From positions 2,287,699 through 2,351,698 of the forward strand of contig NW_008705566.1 of assembly GCF_000186865.1 (NCBI RefSeq): DNA of 64,000 nucleotides. Reading direction: 5' to 3'. Of the stretch, positions 9,657 through 19,603 are shown in pieces. The DNA comes from Aureococcus anophagefferens. Taxonomy: Eukaryota > Sar > Pelagophyceae > Pelagomonadales > Pelagomonadaceae. The notes under the pieces are model-generated. The model saw only the letters and a list, made by a program, of their open reading frames with translations. It was not told the DNA's origin and made no database searches. The number at the start of each line of letters is the position of its first letter. Position 1 is the stretch's first letter. The position numbers were made by a program, and so were the translations under genes.

Positions 9657-9681
9657 TATCGACTGCAACTCGCAACCAGTG
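9657..9681 (-). repeat. Right arm of a 25-bp inverted repeat
   Basis: Core ACTGCAACTCGCAACCAGTG, the inverted partner of 9132-9156, with 24 of 25 positions matching. Similarity does not extend far on either side. Confidence 0.6.
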
Positions 9682-10178
9682 CGATGTGAGGCTGCCTCGA
9701 TGGGGGGGTCGCTCGGCGAGCTAAACCTCGTCGTCTAGCTCGACGACGTCGCGAAGCCGCCCGCGCGGCGCCACCCGGCCCTCGACGAGGCCGTCGCGCT
9801 CCTGCGGCGCCGGCTCGAGCCGACGGCCGAGGTCCGCCGCCTGGCACTGCGCGGCGGCCTGGTCCGACGACGCCGGGACCGCCGGCTGCGAGGCCTGGCG
9901 GCGCTGGTACGCCTGCGCCGCCGCGGAGATCTACTGCGGCCTCGGCGAGGCCGAGGGCTCCGGACCGCTCGCGATCGCGCGCTTCGGCTCGTCCGGCGCC
10001 GCGATGCGCATCGGCGGCGACGTCGCCGTGTGCGCCCTCGACGGGCTGGCCAAGGCCTGGCGCGCCGCGGGCCAGGACCGGTCCGCGGCGCGCTTCGAGG
10101 CGGAGCGCGACGACCTGGCTACGTGGCGCGGAAGGATCTGCTGGGCAACGTGCGCAAGTCGGCAACGTTACCCGCAGC

Positions 10179-10262
10179 TTAGGCGGCTTTCTTGTCGTCG
10201 ACGAAGGTGCCCGACGCCGTGCCGGCCTTGACCTCGGCGACCATGTAGGCGTGGCGCGCGTA
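10179..10262 (-). other. Possible terminal coding fragment
   Basis: The minus strand reads MYARHAYMVAEVK followed by AGTASGTFVDDKKAA and a stop. The frame stays open upstream to about 10619, but only through Pro/Arg/Ala low-complexity sequence and without an ATG. This looks like the last exon or remnant of a gene. No family is recognised and no splice partner could be identified. Confidence 0.25.
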
Positions 10263-10781
10263 CATGGACGGCGGCCGCCGCCGCCGAGACGCCGGCGGCG
10301 GCCGTCGACCCGCGGAGCCCCGGCGCGCCGCGTCGAAGAGCCGCGGAAGCGACGGCCGCCCCGGGCCTCGCCGGGCCGCGAGGCCGACGAAGCGGCCCGG
10401 GGCAGACGCCTCCCCGGGGGCCGCGGCGGCGCGCCGGCGTCCGGCCGCGCGCGCGCGCCGTTGACGCGGGCGCGCTCCGGGGACCTGCTCTTCTCCTAAA
10501 CGTCGGGCGCGTGGGAGCGGTCGCGCCGACGTCGGCGGCGTCGTCGGCGGCGTCGGCGGCGTCGTCGGCGCCGCGTCGCCGTTTGCGTCGTCGCCGATGG
10601 CGGAGAATCGTTGCGGCACTTGGAAACTTAATCTATGAGCGAACCCGACTTCAGTGCAAACTTAATTCATGGGCAGGATTGTGGTTCCTTTCGTATCGGT
10701 CTTCGTTTCCTGCCCTGGAGACGGGTAAACTGCCTCTCGCAAAACTGCTCCTGCATTCCACTCGTCCAAGGCGTGTGCACA

Positions 10782-13700
10782 ATGCCCTCCTTCGTCGTCG
10801 CCGCGGCCCTCCTCGTCGGCGCCGCCGAGGCGGCGACCTTCTCGGCGGCCTACCAGCACAATACGTGCGACGACTACGGGACGAACTACGACGACGTCTA
10901 CACGGGGGCTGCCCTGGGCTTCGAGTTCGATTCCCTCGCGTCCACGTGCTGCTACATCTACGACGCCAACGCCTGCTCCCACACGCCGACGGGCGTCCCG
11001 TCGCCGATGCCCTCGAGCACGCCGACGTCGGCGCCGACGCCGCTGCCGACGATCTCCTTCGTGCCGACCTTCATGCCGACGTCCGTCCCGACGACCGACC
11101 CGACGTCGACGCCGACGAGCTCGCCCACGAACATCCCGACGCCCGTGCCCACGGGCGTCCCGACGTCCGTGCCCACGAGCGGCCCCACGAACATCCCGAC
11201 GATGCTCCCGACGACGATCCCGACGTCGCTGCCCACGTCCACGCCCACGATCTCGCCCACGGTCGCGCCCACCGTGTCTCCGTCGCTCAAGCCCACCGAC
11301 GGTCCCACGGTGTCGCCGTCGCCCGCGCCGACGCCCGCGCCCTCGACGGTGCCGACGCCGGCGCCCTCGCCGGCCCCGTCGCCCGCGCCGTCGCCGATGC
11401 CCTCGACGCCGCCGACGCCCGCGCCGTCCGCGACGCCGACGCCCGCGCCGACGCCGATGCCGTCCGCGACGCCGACGCCCGCCCCGACGCCGTCGCCCTC
11501 GACGCCGCCGACGCCCGCGCCGTACGGTCTCGCCGACGCCGTCCCCGTCCGTGTCGCCCACCGTCTCGCCGACGCCGTCCCCGACGCCCGGCCCGACCAT
11601 CGGCGACTGCAAGTCCATCATCACCGACATCTGCGGCTGCACCTACGTGCTCGACCACCTCTCGTGGACGTCGCCGCCGACGCCGTCGCCTACGATCCCC
11701 CCGACGCCCCAGCCGACGACGCCCGCGCCGACGGCGACCCCGACGCCCGCGCCGACGCCCAAGCCCAGTCTGACGCCCTTCCCGTCCGGCACGCCCACGG
11801 GCGCGCCCTCGGGCACGCCGTCGACGCCGCCGAGCCCGCACCCGACGACGCCGCCGAGCCCGGCGCCCACGGAGATCCCGACGGTCCGCCCGACGCCCGT
11901 GCCGACGACGCCGCCGTCGCCCATCCCCACGGTACCGCCCACGGGCATGCCGACGCCCGTGCCGACGTCCAACCCTACATCGACGCCCACGAACACGCCG
12001 ACGGCCATGCCAACGCCCGTGCCCACGGGCGTGCCGACGCCGGCGCCCACGACCACGCCGACCGCCGAGCCCTCGTCCGTGCCCACCGCCGTGCCGACCG
12101 CACTCCCGACGGGCTGCCCCTCCTCGGAGCCCTCGCCCGCGCCGACGGGCGTCCCGACCTCGGAGCCGTCGCTGAACCCGACCTACGACACGCCGGAGCC
12201 GTCCGGCGTCCCGACCTCGGACCCGACGTTCACGCCGTCGTCCGAGCCCACGTCCAACCCGACGTCGGTGCCGACGGGCATGCCGACGACGCCGCCGTCC
12301 CCGGAGCCCTCGTCCATCCCGACGTCCGAGCCCACGTACATGACGGAGCACCCGTCCGGCGTGCCGACGTCCGTGCCGACGGGCGTGCCGACGTCCAGTC
12401 CGTCCTTCGCCCCGTCGTTCCCGCCGACCTCCGTGCCGACCTCGGTCCCGACGGCGCCGCCCTCGTCCCTGCCCACGGTCCCGCCGACGTCCGCGCCGAC
12501 GTCGCGCCCGACGGGCATGCCGACCTCGGTCCCGACGTCCGCGCCGTCCATGATCTGCCCGAGCCTCGCGTGGCTCAGCGGCGAGTCCGACGCCGACAAC
12601 ATCAAGAACTCCGGCAACTTGGACGTGCGCGACGTGTACATCGACGCGTGCTGCCGCTTCAAGGTGACCCCGTGCCCGTCGCCCGTGCCGACGCCCGTGC
12701 CGACGACGCCGCCGTCCGCGGCGCCCTCGGAGACCCCGACGGGCGTGCCGACGTCGGTGCCCACGAGCATGCCGACGGTGACGCCGACGTCCCAGCCGTC
12801 GACGCCGCCGTCGCCGGCGCCGTCCGGCGTGCCGACGGGCGACCCGACGCCCGTGCCGTCCGGCTCCCCCGAGCCGACGGCCTCGCCGACCATCGCCCCG
12901 ACGCCGTCGCCCTCGACGGTGCCGACGCCCGCGCCCTCGGCGACGCCGACCCCGGCGCCCACGCCTGCGCCGTCCGCATCCCCCACGCCCGCGCCGACGC
13001 CCGCGCCGTCGCCGAGCCCGACCGCGTGCCGGTGCACGATGGACTACGGCTACGCGCAGAACTACGGCAACTTCTACTACAACCCCGACGGCCACATCTC
13101 CGGCAGCCTGCCCGCGCTGAACATCGACACGAACACGCTCTCGGACGGGTTCACGTGGTCCGAGTACCTCGCGGCCAAGACCTACACGGACGGCCTCTAC
13201 ATCAGCGGCATGTCCTACGACGGCCACTGCGTCTACAAGGAGCAGCCGGACCCGACGGCGGCGCCGACGGGCGTGCCGATCCCGGCGCCGTCGCCGAGGC
13301 CAACGACGGCTCCGGTCAACCTGCCGCCCGGCGAGACGGCCAAGCCGTCCCCGAAGCCGTCGCCCATGCCGACGGAGTACGACACGTCGGTGACCGTGGC
13401 GTCGGCCGTCGTCATGAACGGCCTCGACCCGGACGACTTCAACGCCAAGACGGACATGAAGACCGCCTTCCGGAAGACGATCGCGAGCATCATCCAGTCC
13501 GACGAGATATGCCCCGGCGGCGCGGCGGACTACGAGACGTGCATCGGCGAGCCCGTGGCGACCCTCGTGCGCCGCCGGCGGCGTCTGCTCTCGGTGTCGG
13601 CAACGGTCGACTTCGACATGTACGCGTCCGTCGAGGGCTCCACGGGCGCGGTGACGGCCGGCGACGACATCCTCGCGGACGTGACGACCGCGCTCTCGAC

Positions 13701-14076
13701 GTCCGTGTCGGACGGTTCTTTCTCGAGCACGCTGACCGCGGAGGCCGCGGCCACGGGCGGCGACGCGAGCACGGGCTTCGCGTCCGCGGCGATCGACGTC
13801 ACGGCGTCGACGACGGCCATCTCCGCCTCGACGGTCGCGATTGTCGTCGACACGCCGCTGCCCACGCCGAACCCGACGGCGGCGCCGTCGATCTCCCCGG
13901 CGCCGACGCTGTCGACGCCGGCGGGGTCCAAGTCGAGCGACGACGACGACGGCGGCGCCGTGGTCATCATCATCGTCGTGGTGGTCCTCGTCGTCGTGCT
14001 CGCGGCGGGCGCCGGCGCGTTCTTCATGATGAAGAAGGGCGGCGGCGCGGGCGTGAAACCGGCCGGCTCCTACTGA
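10782..14076 (+). CDS. Mucin-like Pro/Thr-repeat cell-surface protein with TM anchor; one frameshift
   Basis: Starts MPSFVVAAALLVGAAEA, a clear signal peptide. Cys-containing modules follow, including one with STCCYIYDANAC, one with CKSIITDICGCTYV, one with DVYIDACCRFKVTPC and one starting CRCTMDYGYAQNYG. They are separated by very long tracts of four-residue P-T/S-x-x repeats (PTPVPTGVPTSVPTS and similar). Near the C-terminus is a non-repeat domain (YDTSVTVASAVVMNG... RRRRRLLSVSATVDFDMYA), then a transmembrane helix (VVIIIVVVVLVVVLAAGAG) and a short tail. The frame changes at about 11523: repeats read in one frame before GCGCCGTACGG and in the +1 frame after it. A small indel, sequencing error or mutation, best explains this. 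The product is probably a heavily O-glycosylated extracellular or wall protein. Confidence 0.75.
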
Positions 14077-14315
14077 TCCCTCTTTCCCTACCCGAGTGCC
14101 TTTGCGTTCTTGCGCGGGCGTTTCCCTCACTAAATTTGCCCCCGATGACATGAGGGGTCCGTTGGTTGAATTGATTGTTGAAGTGTTGCAGTCAAAAACC
14201 TCTCTCGCTTGCCAAGAGAGCTGCTCGCGCCGTCGTCCGTGCTCGTGAGAGCGCTCTCTCGCTGCGCCAAGAGCTGCCTCGCGCTGTCGTCCGCACACAG
14301 CCGCACACAGCCATC

Positions 14316-14750
14316 ATGCGCGTCACCTGGTTCGTGGCGTTCCTGCCGTGGGCGGCGAGCCTCGCCGCGGCGCAGTGGACGGAGATCAGCGGGCTGAAGA
14401 CGAAGAAGATGACCGTGGCGGCGGCGCCCGACGGCGCGCCCCTCGTCGCCAAGGGCGACACGGTCACGGTGCACGCCACGGGCATCGTCCAGGAGACGGA
14501 CAAGAAGTTCTGGAGCACGAAGGACCCGGGGCAGAAACCGTTCACGTACCAGGCCGGCGTCGGCGGCGTCATCACGGGCTGGGACCAGGGCCTCCTCGGC
14601 GCGGCGCTGGGCGAGACGCGCAAGCTCGACATCCCCGCGCCGGAGGGCTACGGCGCGCGCGGCTTCCCCGCGTGGGGCATCCCGCCGAACGGCGGCCTCT
14701 TCTTCGAGATCGAGGTCCTCTCGATCAAGGGCAAGGGGCCCGAGCTCTAG
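14316..14750 (+). CDS. Secretory-pathway FKBP-type peptidyl-prolyl isomerase, 144 aa
   Basis: Starts at the ATG at 14316 with a signal peptide ([20 protein letters not shown]), followed by one complete FKBP domain. Visible signatures are [30 protein letters not shown] with the conserved Trp, [18 protein letters not shown] and the closing strand [12 protein letters not shown]. FKBPs catalyse cis-trans isomerisation of Xaa-Pro bonds; the leader suggests ER, lumenal or plastid-lumen folding duty. No ER retention signal is present at the C-terminus (GKGPEL). It lies 240 bp downstream of the mucin-like gene on the same strand, with its own 5' region. Confidence 0.9.
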   Translation: MRVTWFVAFLPWAASLAAAQWTEISGLKTKKMTVAAAPDGAPLVAKGDTVTVHATGIVQETDKKFWSTKDPGQKPFTYQAGVGGVITGWDQGLLGAALGETRKLDIPAPEGYGARGFPAWGIPPNGGLFFEIEVLSIKGKGPEL

Positions 14751-15024
14751 AGGTAGGGCCGCTTTAGGCAGGTCGCTCGAATCGAAGGGGAGCGTTGGTG
14801 GAAGTTGGCCCGTCTTCGCGGCGCTCGCGACGCGCGACGGTCGCGCCGCGTCGTCGCGAGACTGCACGCCGAAAGACAGGATTATTCGCCTCTGCCCCCA
14901 TCTCCGCCTGAGGCCTACGCAGGCGACGAGGCCTCGCGCGTGCGACGGGCTCAGCTCACGCGCGCACGCGCGCGTCGAGGCACAGAAATTGCCAACTTCA
15001 AAGGGGCGAGCTGCTCGGAGAAGC

Positions 15025-16206
15025 ATGAGCTATCGTGGCGCCTGCTTGCTCGCGGTGGCCTCCCTGGCCGGGGGCTTGCCGCCGACGAAGCTGCGCGCGT
15101 CGCGGAGCCACGACAAGCGCGGCACGCTGCCCGTCGACGGCGATTTGAGCGAGGCGCCCCCCGTGGAGGAACTGTACGAACAGGCCGAGGTCGCCGTGCC
15201 CTCCGCGTGGAACGGGACGGCCCGGAGCGAGGAGCTGCCCTGGTTCTGCGCGCGCGACAGCAGCCGCTTCACGCTCTTCCCGATCAAGGACGCGGGGCTC
15301 TGGGCCATGTACAAGCGCGCGGAGGCGTCGTTCTGGACGGCCGAGGAGGTGGACCTCGGCCAGGACAAGCAGCACTGGGAGCAGCTGGACGAGGGCGAGC
15401 GCTACTTCCTGAGCCGCGTGCTCGCCTTCTTCGCCGCGTCCGACGGCATCGTCCTCGAGAACCTCGTGGAGCGGTTCGCGCAGGAGGTGACGCTGCCCGA
15501 GGCGCGGTTCTTCTACGCGTTTCAAGGCGCCATCGAGGGCGTGCACCAGGAGATGTACTCGCTCCTGTTGGAGACCTACGTCGAGGACCCGGGCGAGCGC
15601 GAGGCGCTGACGCGGGCCCACGACCTCATGCCCTGCGTCAAGGCCAAGGCGGACTGGGCGATGAAGTGGACGGCGTCGGACGCGCCCTACGCGGCGCGCC
15701 TGCTCGCCTTCGCCGCCGTCGAGGGCGTCTTCTTCAGCGGGTCCTTCTGCGCCATCTTCTGGCTGCGGAAGCGCGGCATCCTGCCGGGCCTCGGCTTCGC
15801 GAACGAGCTCATCTCGCGCGACGAGGGCCTCCACTGCGACTTCGCGTGCGCGCTCTACTCGCGCCTGCCGGGCCACCTGCGCCTGAGCGACGCCGAGGCG
15901 ACGGCGATCATCAGCGAGGCCGTCGACACCGAGGTGGACTTCGTGACGGACGCGCTGCCCGTGAGCCTCGTCGGCATGAACGCGAAGCTCATGACGGACT
16001 ACGTCAAGTTCGTCGCGGACCGGCTCCTGGCGTCCCTCGGCCACCCCAAGATCTACGGCGCGGCGAACCCCTTCGACTTCATGGAGCTCATCTCCATGCA
16101 GGGCAAGACGAACTTCTTCGAGAAGCGCGTCGCCGAGTACCAGAAGGCCAACGTCGCCGGCGACGCCACGGCCGACTTCGTCTTCGACGCCGACGCGGAC
16201 GTGTAA
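15025..16206 (+). CDS. RNR2: Ribonucleoside-diphosphate reductase small subunit R2, 393 aa
   Basis: Class Ia R2 subunit, which builds the diiron-tyrosyl radical used to reduce ribonucleotides. All ligands are visible: Asp110 (FWTAEEVD), Glu171 and His174 (IEGVHQEMY), Glu233 ([10 protein letters not shown]), Glu267 and His270 (SRDEGLH). The radical tyrosine is Tyr178. [17 protein letters not shown] is the classic eukaryotic R2 signature. The C-terminus ends FVFDADADV, similar to the acidic/aromatic tail that docks on R1. The ATG at 15025 gives [20 protein letters not shown], a hydrophobic leader unusual for a cytosolic R2. The next in-frame ATG lies within the fold, so the leader appears to be part of the gene model. 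Confidence 0.93.
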   Translation: MSYRGACLLAVASLAGGLPPTKLRASRSHDKRGTLPVDGDLSEAPPVEELYEQAEVAVPSAWNGTARSEELPWFCARDSSRFTLFPIKDAGLWAMYKRAEASFWTAEEVDLGQDKQHWEQLDEGERYFLSRVLAFFAASDGIVLENLVERFAQEVTLPEARFFYAFQGAIEGVHQEMYSLLLETYVEDPGEREALTRAHDLMPCVKAKADWAMKWTASDAPYAARLLAFAAVEGVFFSGSFCAIFWLRKRGILPGLGFANELISRDEGLHCDFACALYSRLPGHLRLSDAEATAIISEAVDTEVDFVTDALPVSLVGMNAKLMTDYVKFVADRLLASLGHPKIYGAANPFDFMELISMQGKTNFFEKRVAEYQKANVAGDATADFVFDADADV

Positions 16207-16323
16207 GGCCGGCGAGGTGCGCACCCGGGGATCGCGACGGCGTAGGCAACGTGCCTTCAACATGCGCTCTTCAAATCGCGAGCTCAGCTATGGCGCCGAG
16301 TGTCCACTAAGCACGCGCGCATC

Positions 16324-18798
16324 ATGAGAGACATGGCCGACCTGGCCGCTGAGCTCCGCCCGGACGCCGAGGTCGTCCACGACATGAAGCGCCTCGCGTC
16401 GTCCATCATCGGCGTCGCCGAGGCGCCGACGGCCGCCGTGGCGCTCTGCCTGCGCGTGCTCGGGTCGACGCTGGCGACGTCGTCGTCGACGACGCGCCTG
16501 CGGGCGCGCGAGGGCCTCGACGCGGCCGGCGACGGCTTCGGCGACCGCGCGCGCCTGCGGCACCGCGTCGAGGCCGCGCGGGGCGCCGGCGCGGGCGTCG
16601 CCTTCGAGGAGGCCGCGGTCGCGGTCGCGGGCGCGTCGGCGCTCTCCGCCGGCGGCGGCGCGCGCGTCGTCGAGCTGCTCGGGTCCCTCGCGCGCTTCGG
16701 CCCGCGGGGCGGCGGCGGCGCGTCGCGCCTCGCGACGGTATCCGGCGGCTTCTCGCGCGCCGCGGGCGTGCTCGACGACGCGTCGAAGCCGCACGCGAAG
16801 ATCGACGGCGTCGCGCCGGAGCGGCCGCCGTCGCCGCCGCGCCTCCCCGGCCGCCGCGGCCCGCCGCCCCGGGGCACGGGCCTGGGCGTCGCGGGCGACG
16901 AGACCTTGTTATTACGAGACGCGCTCTACGCCTTGCAGGGCATCGAGGGCCGCTACGTGCGCAAGGAGCCGCGGCGCGAGACCTACGCGGCGTCGCGGGA
17001 CCTCGCGCGCAAGCTCTCGACGCTCGACGGCGTCCGCGAGCTCTGCGAGGTCGGCTGGCTCTACGAGCGCTGCCGCGCGTTCGCGGAGCGGACCGACGCC
17101 CGCGGCCAGTGCGTCGCGGCGCTCCGCGCGGCCTTCGCCGACGAGCTCGCGGACTACTACCGCCTCCTGGCCGTCCTCGAGGCCCAGCTCAAGGGCCGCG
17201 GCCCCGCGCCCGAGGACGCGGGCGACGGGTCGTCGCTGCGGCGGCTGCTCGTGTGGCTCGTGGAACCGCTCGAGCGGCTGAAGACGCTCGCGAACGTCGC
17301 GGACGCGTGCTCGGCGGAGGCGGCGCGCGGCGGGGCGCTCGTGAGCTGCTTGCTGCAGCTCGGGCGCCACGGCGACGGCGACGTCGCCACGTTGGTCGGG
17401 ACGCTGTCGGCCAAGGCCGCGGCGCCGATCCTCGCGGCGACGCGGCGGTGGATCGGCTCGGGCCAGCTCCTGCCGGACGCGGCGTGCGAGTTCTTCGTCG
17501 CCGAGGCGCCGCGCGACGACGGCGCCGACGAGGTCCTGGCCGGCAGCGACTTCTGGCGCGAGCGCTACGTGCTCCGGCGGACCGTGATCCCGTCGTTCGT
17601 CACCGCGGAGACCGCGGAGAAGATCCTCGTCGTCGGCAAGTCCATCAACTTCCTGCGGCGCTGCTGCGGCGACGACGGGCCCATGCTCGCCGGGGCCGGC
17701 GTCGACGGCAAGGTCTGGGCCGAGGCGTTCCGCGCGGCGCCCGCCGCGGACGCGGAGGACCGCGGCGCGCTCGCGGACGTCGTCGCCGCGGCCTACGACC
17801 GCGTGAACCGGCGCCTCCTGTCGTCGCTGACGGACACCTTCGGGCTGCTGGACCACCTGCTGGCGCTGCGCTGCTGCGTGCTATTGACGCAGGGCGACTT
17901 CGCGGGGCGCCTCGTCGGCGAGGTCTCGCGTCTAGGTCGGAACGGCCCATCGGCCTTCGGGGGATCGCGCGACGCCGTCGCGGCCTTCGAGGCGGCCCTG
18001 CGGTCGTCGAACGCGGAGCGGCTCGCGCCCGCGGCGCTCGAGCGGCTCCGCGTCGACGTCGTCGACGCCGACGGCGACACGGGCGTCGGCTTCGGTCTAT
18101 CCTACGACGCGACGCCGCCGCTGGACGCGGTCCTCGATCCGGCGGCTTTAGCGGCCTACGGCACGGCGCACCGCTCGCTCGCGCGGCGGAAGCGCGTCGA
18201 GCTGCTGCTGAGCGGCTGCTGGCGGAGTTTGGTGACCGCGTCGAAGCGGGGGCGCAAGTCGCTGTCGGGCCCCGCGCGCAAGGCGCTCCACGACGCGGGC
18301 CTCAAGCGCCACGAGATGGCGGCGCTCTGCGCGACGGTCGCGGCGCACTGCGCGGACGAGTTCGGCGCCGCGTGGGCCGGCCTCGTCGCCGCCGTCCGGG
18401 GCGCGAAGAACCTCGACGACGTCCGCGGCGCCCACGAGCGCTATCTGGACGCCGTCTTCGCGGACGTGTTGCTGCTGCCGCGCGCGGGCGGCGACTCCGC
18501 GCTCGGCGGCGGCGCCGTCGCGGCGCACCTCGACGCGACGCTCGACGCGGCCGCGCGGTTCTGCGCTTTGGTCGACGCCTACGTCGCCGACGCCCTCGCC
18601 GGCAGCGCGACGGCCGAGGGGCTCGCGGGGCGCCTGCGGGACGCGATCGCGTCCTACGACGCCGCGGCGGGCCGGTTCACGCGCCTCCTGGCCGTGGCCG
18701 CGAACGACGAGCCCACGGCGACGAAGCTCGCCTTCCGGCTCCAGGTCGACGTCCAGGAGGTCCGCAAGCTCCGGGACCTGGACCTCGCGCCCGCCTAG
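16324..18798 (+). CDS. Gamma-tubulin complex component 3 (GCP3/Spc98 family), 824 aa
   Basis: The GRIP1/GRIP2 architecture of gamma-tubulin complex proteins is clear: LLLRDALYALQGIEGRYV, LCEVGWLYERCRAF, ADELADYYRLLAVLEAQLKG, SLRRLLVWLVEPLERLK, GGALVSCLLQLGRHGDGDV, CEFFVAEAPRD, then ERYVLRRTVIPSFV and KILVVGKSINFLRRCC. The ordering and the LLRDxLYxLQGIxG signature favour GCP3 over GCP2. It nucleates microtubules at the spindle pole or basal body. The C-terminal half, which binds gamma-tubulin, extends to about residue 800. The ATG at 16324 is the first in frame. The gene lies 117 bp after the R2 stop. Confidence 0.88.
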   Translation: MRDMADLAAELRPDAEVVHDMKRLASSIIGVAEAPTAAVALCLRVLGSTLATSSSTTRLRAREGLDAAGDGFGDRARLRHRVEAARGAGAGVAFEEAAVAVAGASALSAGGGARVVELLGSLARFGPRGGGGASRLATVSGGFSRAAGVLDDASKPHAKIDGVAPERPPSPPRLPGRRGPPPRGTGLGVAGDETLLLRDALYALQGIEGRYVRKEPRRETYAASRDLARKLSTLDGVRELCEVGWLYERCRAFAERTDARGQCVAALRAAFADELADYYRLLAVLEAQLKGRGPAPEDAGDGSSLRRLLVWLVEPLERLKTLANVADACSAEAARGGALVSCLLQLGRHGDGDVATLVGTLSAKAAAPILAATRRWIGSGQLLPDAACEFFVAEAPRDDGADEVLAGSDFWRERYVLRRTVIPSFVTAETAEKILVVGKSINFLRRCCGDDGPMLAGAGVDGKVWAEAFRAAPAADAEDRGALADVVAAAYDRVNRRLLSSLTDTFGLLDHLLALRCCVLLTQGDFAGRLVGEVSRLGRNGPSAFGGSRDAVAAFEAALRSSNAERLAPAALERLRVDVVDADGDTGVGFGLSYDATPPLDAVLDPAALAAYGTAHRSLARRKRVELLLSGCWRSLVTASKRGRKSLSGPARKALHDAGLKRHEMAALCATVAAHCADEFGAAWAGLVAAVRGAKNLDDVRGAHERYLDAVFADVLLLPRAGGDSALGGGAVAAHLDATLDAAARFCALVDAYVADALAGSATAEGLAGRLRDAIASYDAAAGRFTRLLAVAANDEPTATKLAFRLQVDVQEVRKLRDLDLAPA

Positions 18799-18816
18799 GT
18801 TTACAAAGACGGGCCG

Positions 18817-19395
18817 TTACGCCTCCGCGTACGCTCGTTCTAGGACGGCGTCGACGGGGTCCTCGACTAGCTTTCCGACGTAGTGGTACTTGTCGTGCGT
18901 GTCGTACATCTCCGTCCACCGGTCGATCTCGCGGAGCTCCGACTCGCTGAGGCCCGTCAAGTCGTCGCTGACGCACTCGGGCTCGGTGCAGCCGAGCGCG
19001 AACGCGCGCGACGCGTCCGTGCCCACGAAGGCGTGGTAGCTCTTGCCCACGCCGTAGAACGTGGCCGCCGACGCCGACACGTCGTAGACGCGGCCTTTGA
19101 TGGACAGGTAGTGCGGCGCGCCGTCGAGGCCGGTCGCGTCCTCGAGCTCGGACCACGTCACCGTCGCGTCGTTCTCCGCCTCCGCGAGGGGCACGGGTGC
19201 CTCCATGTTGAACATCATGGGCATGAGCGCGTAGCGGTTGCCGTAGCGCCGCCGCCGCGCCTTGGCGCGCGCGACGTCGCGGAAGAAGCGGCCCAGGCCC
19301 ATGACCATCTTCGCCTTCACCGTCGGCTGCGAGAGGAACGCGACGCCGGCGCCGCCGAGCGCGGCGACGGCGAACAAGAGGCGCACGACCGGCAT
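18817..19395 (-). CDS. Cytochrome b5-like heme/steroid-binding (MAPR-type) membrane protein, 192 aa
   Basis: Begins MPVVRLLFAVAALGGAGVAFL, a signal anchor. After a basic region it has a cytochrome-b5-like fold of the MAPR class: VTWSELEDATGLDG, HYLSIKGRVYDVSASAATFYG, GKSYHAFVGTDASRAFALG. As in MAPR proteins, the region after VYDVS carries Tyr residues (FYG, SYHAF) rather than the two axial His of cytochrome b5. The C-terminus carries TEMYDTHDKYHYVGKLV, typical of PGRMC/neudesin proteins. The likely role is heme-linked support of P450s or sterol biosynthesis at the ER. Its stop lies 18 bp from the stop of the convergent GCP3 gene. Confidence 0.85.
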   Translation of the reverse strand: MPVVRLLFAVAALGGAGVAFLSQPTVKAKMVMGLGRFFRDVARAKARRRRYGNRYALMPMMFNMEAPVPLAEAENDATVTWSELEDATGLDGAPHYLSIKGRVYDVSASAATFYGVGKSYHAFVGTDASRAFALGCTEPECVSDDLTGLSESELREIDRWTEMYDTHDKYHYVGKLVEDPVDAVLERAYAEA

Positions 19396-19603
19396 TGCTT
19401 TTGTTTGCTCTGTGTCTTGCGAAGCGCGGTTGCAGCGCGCGTCGAGCAGAATGCTGCAATGAGGGATTTTGCTGGGAAGACGATCCAGTCTGATCTGCGG
19501 CGCCGCTCGAAGCCTGCTCGAGCTCGCCGCCGCGCCGGGCGCCGGCCGGCCCGGGGTCCCCGCACGTCCCGCCGCGGACGGCTGCGACACGTACAAACAG
19601 GAC

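Larger units (their letters stand above)
8991..10178. other. Non-coding or degenerate stretch with assembly gap
   Basis: No convincing gene is seen here. It contains 50 N at 9317-9366 and an imperfect 25-bp inverted repeat on either side of the gap. It also holds a GC-rich part (9730-10160) where one + frame reads plausibly for about 80 codons (GTAGCEAWRRWYACAAAE..., RFEAERDDLATW) but lacks a start and breaks off. That part may be a decayed or mis-assembled gene fragment. Confidence 0.5.

Noticed and set aside
10662..14298. Very long minus-strand open frames opposite the Pro/Thr-repeat gene
   Set aside because: Translations are repetitive Arg/Gly or Gly/Val mirrors of the PT repeat; the + strand has signal peptide, Cys modules and TM helix.
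16300..16323. Upstream extension of GCP3 starting at 16300
   Set aside because: The codon there is GTG; the first ATG is at 16324. The same logic moved the starts at 6161, 14989, 36164, 39456, 44145 and 46333.
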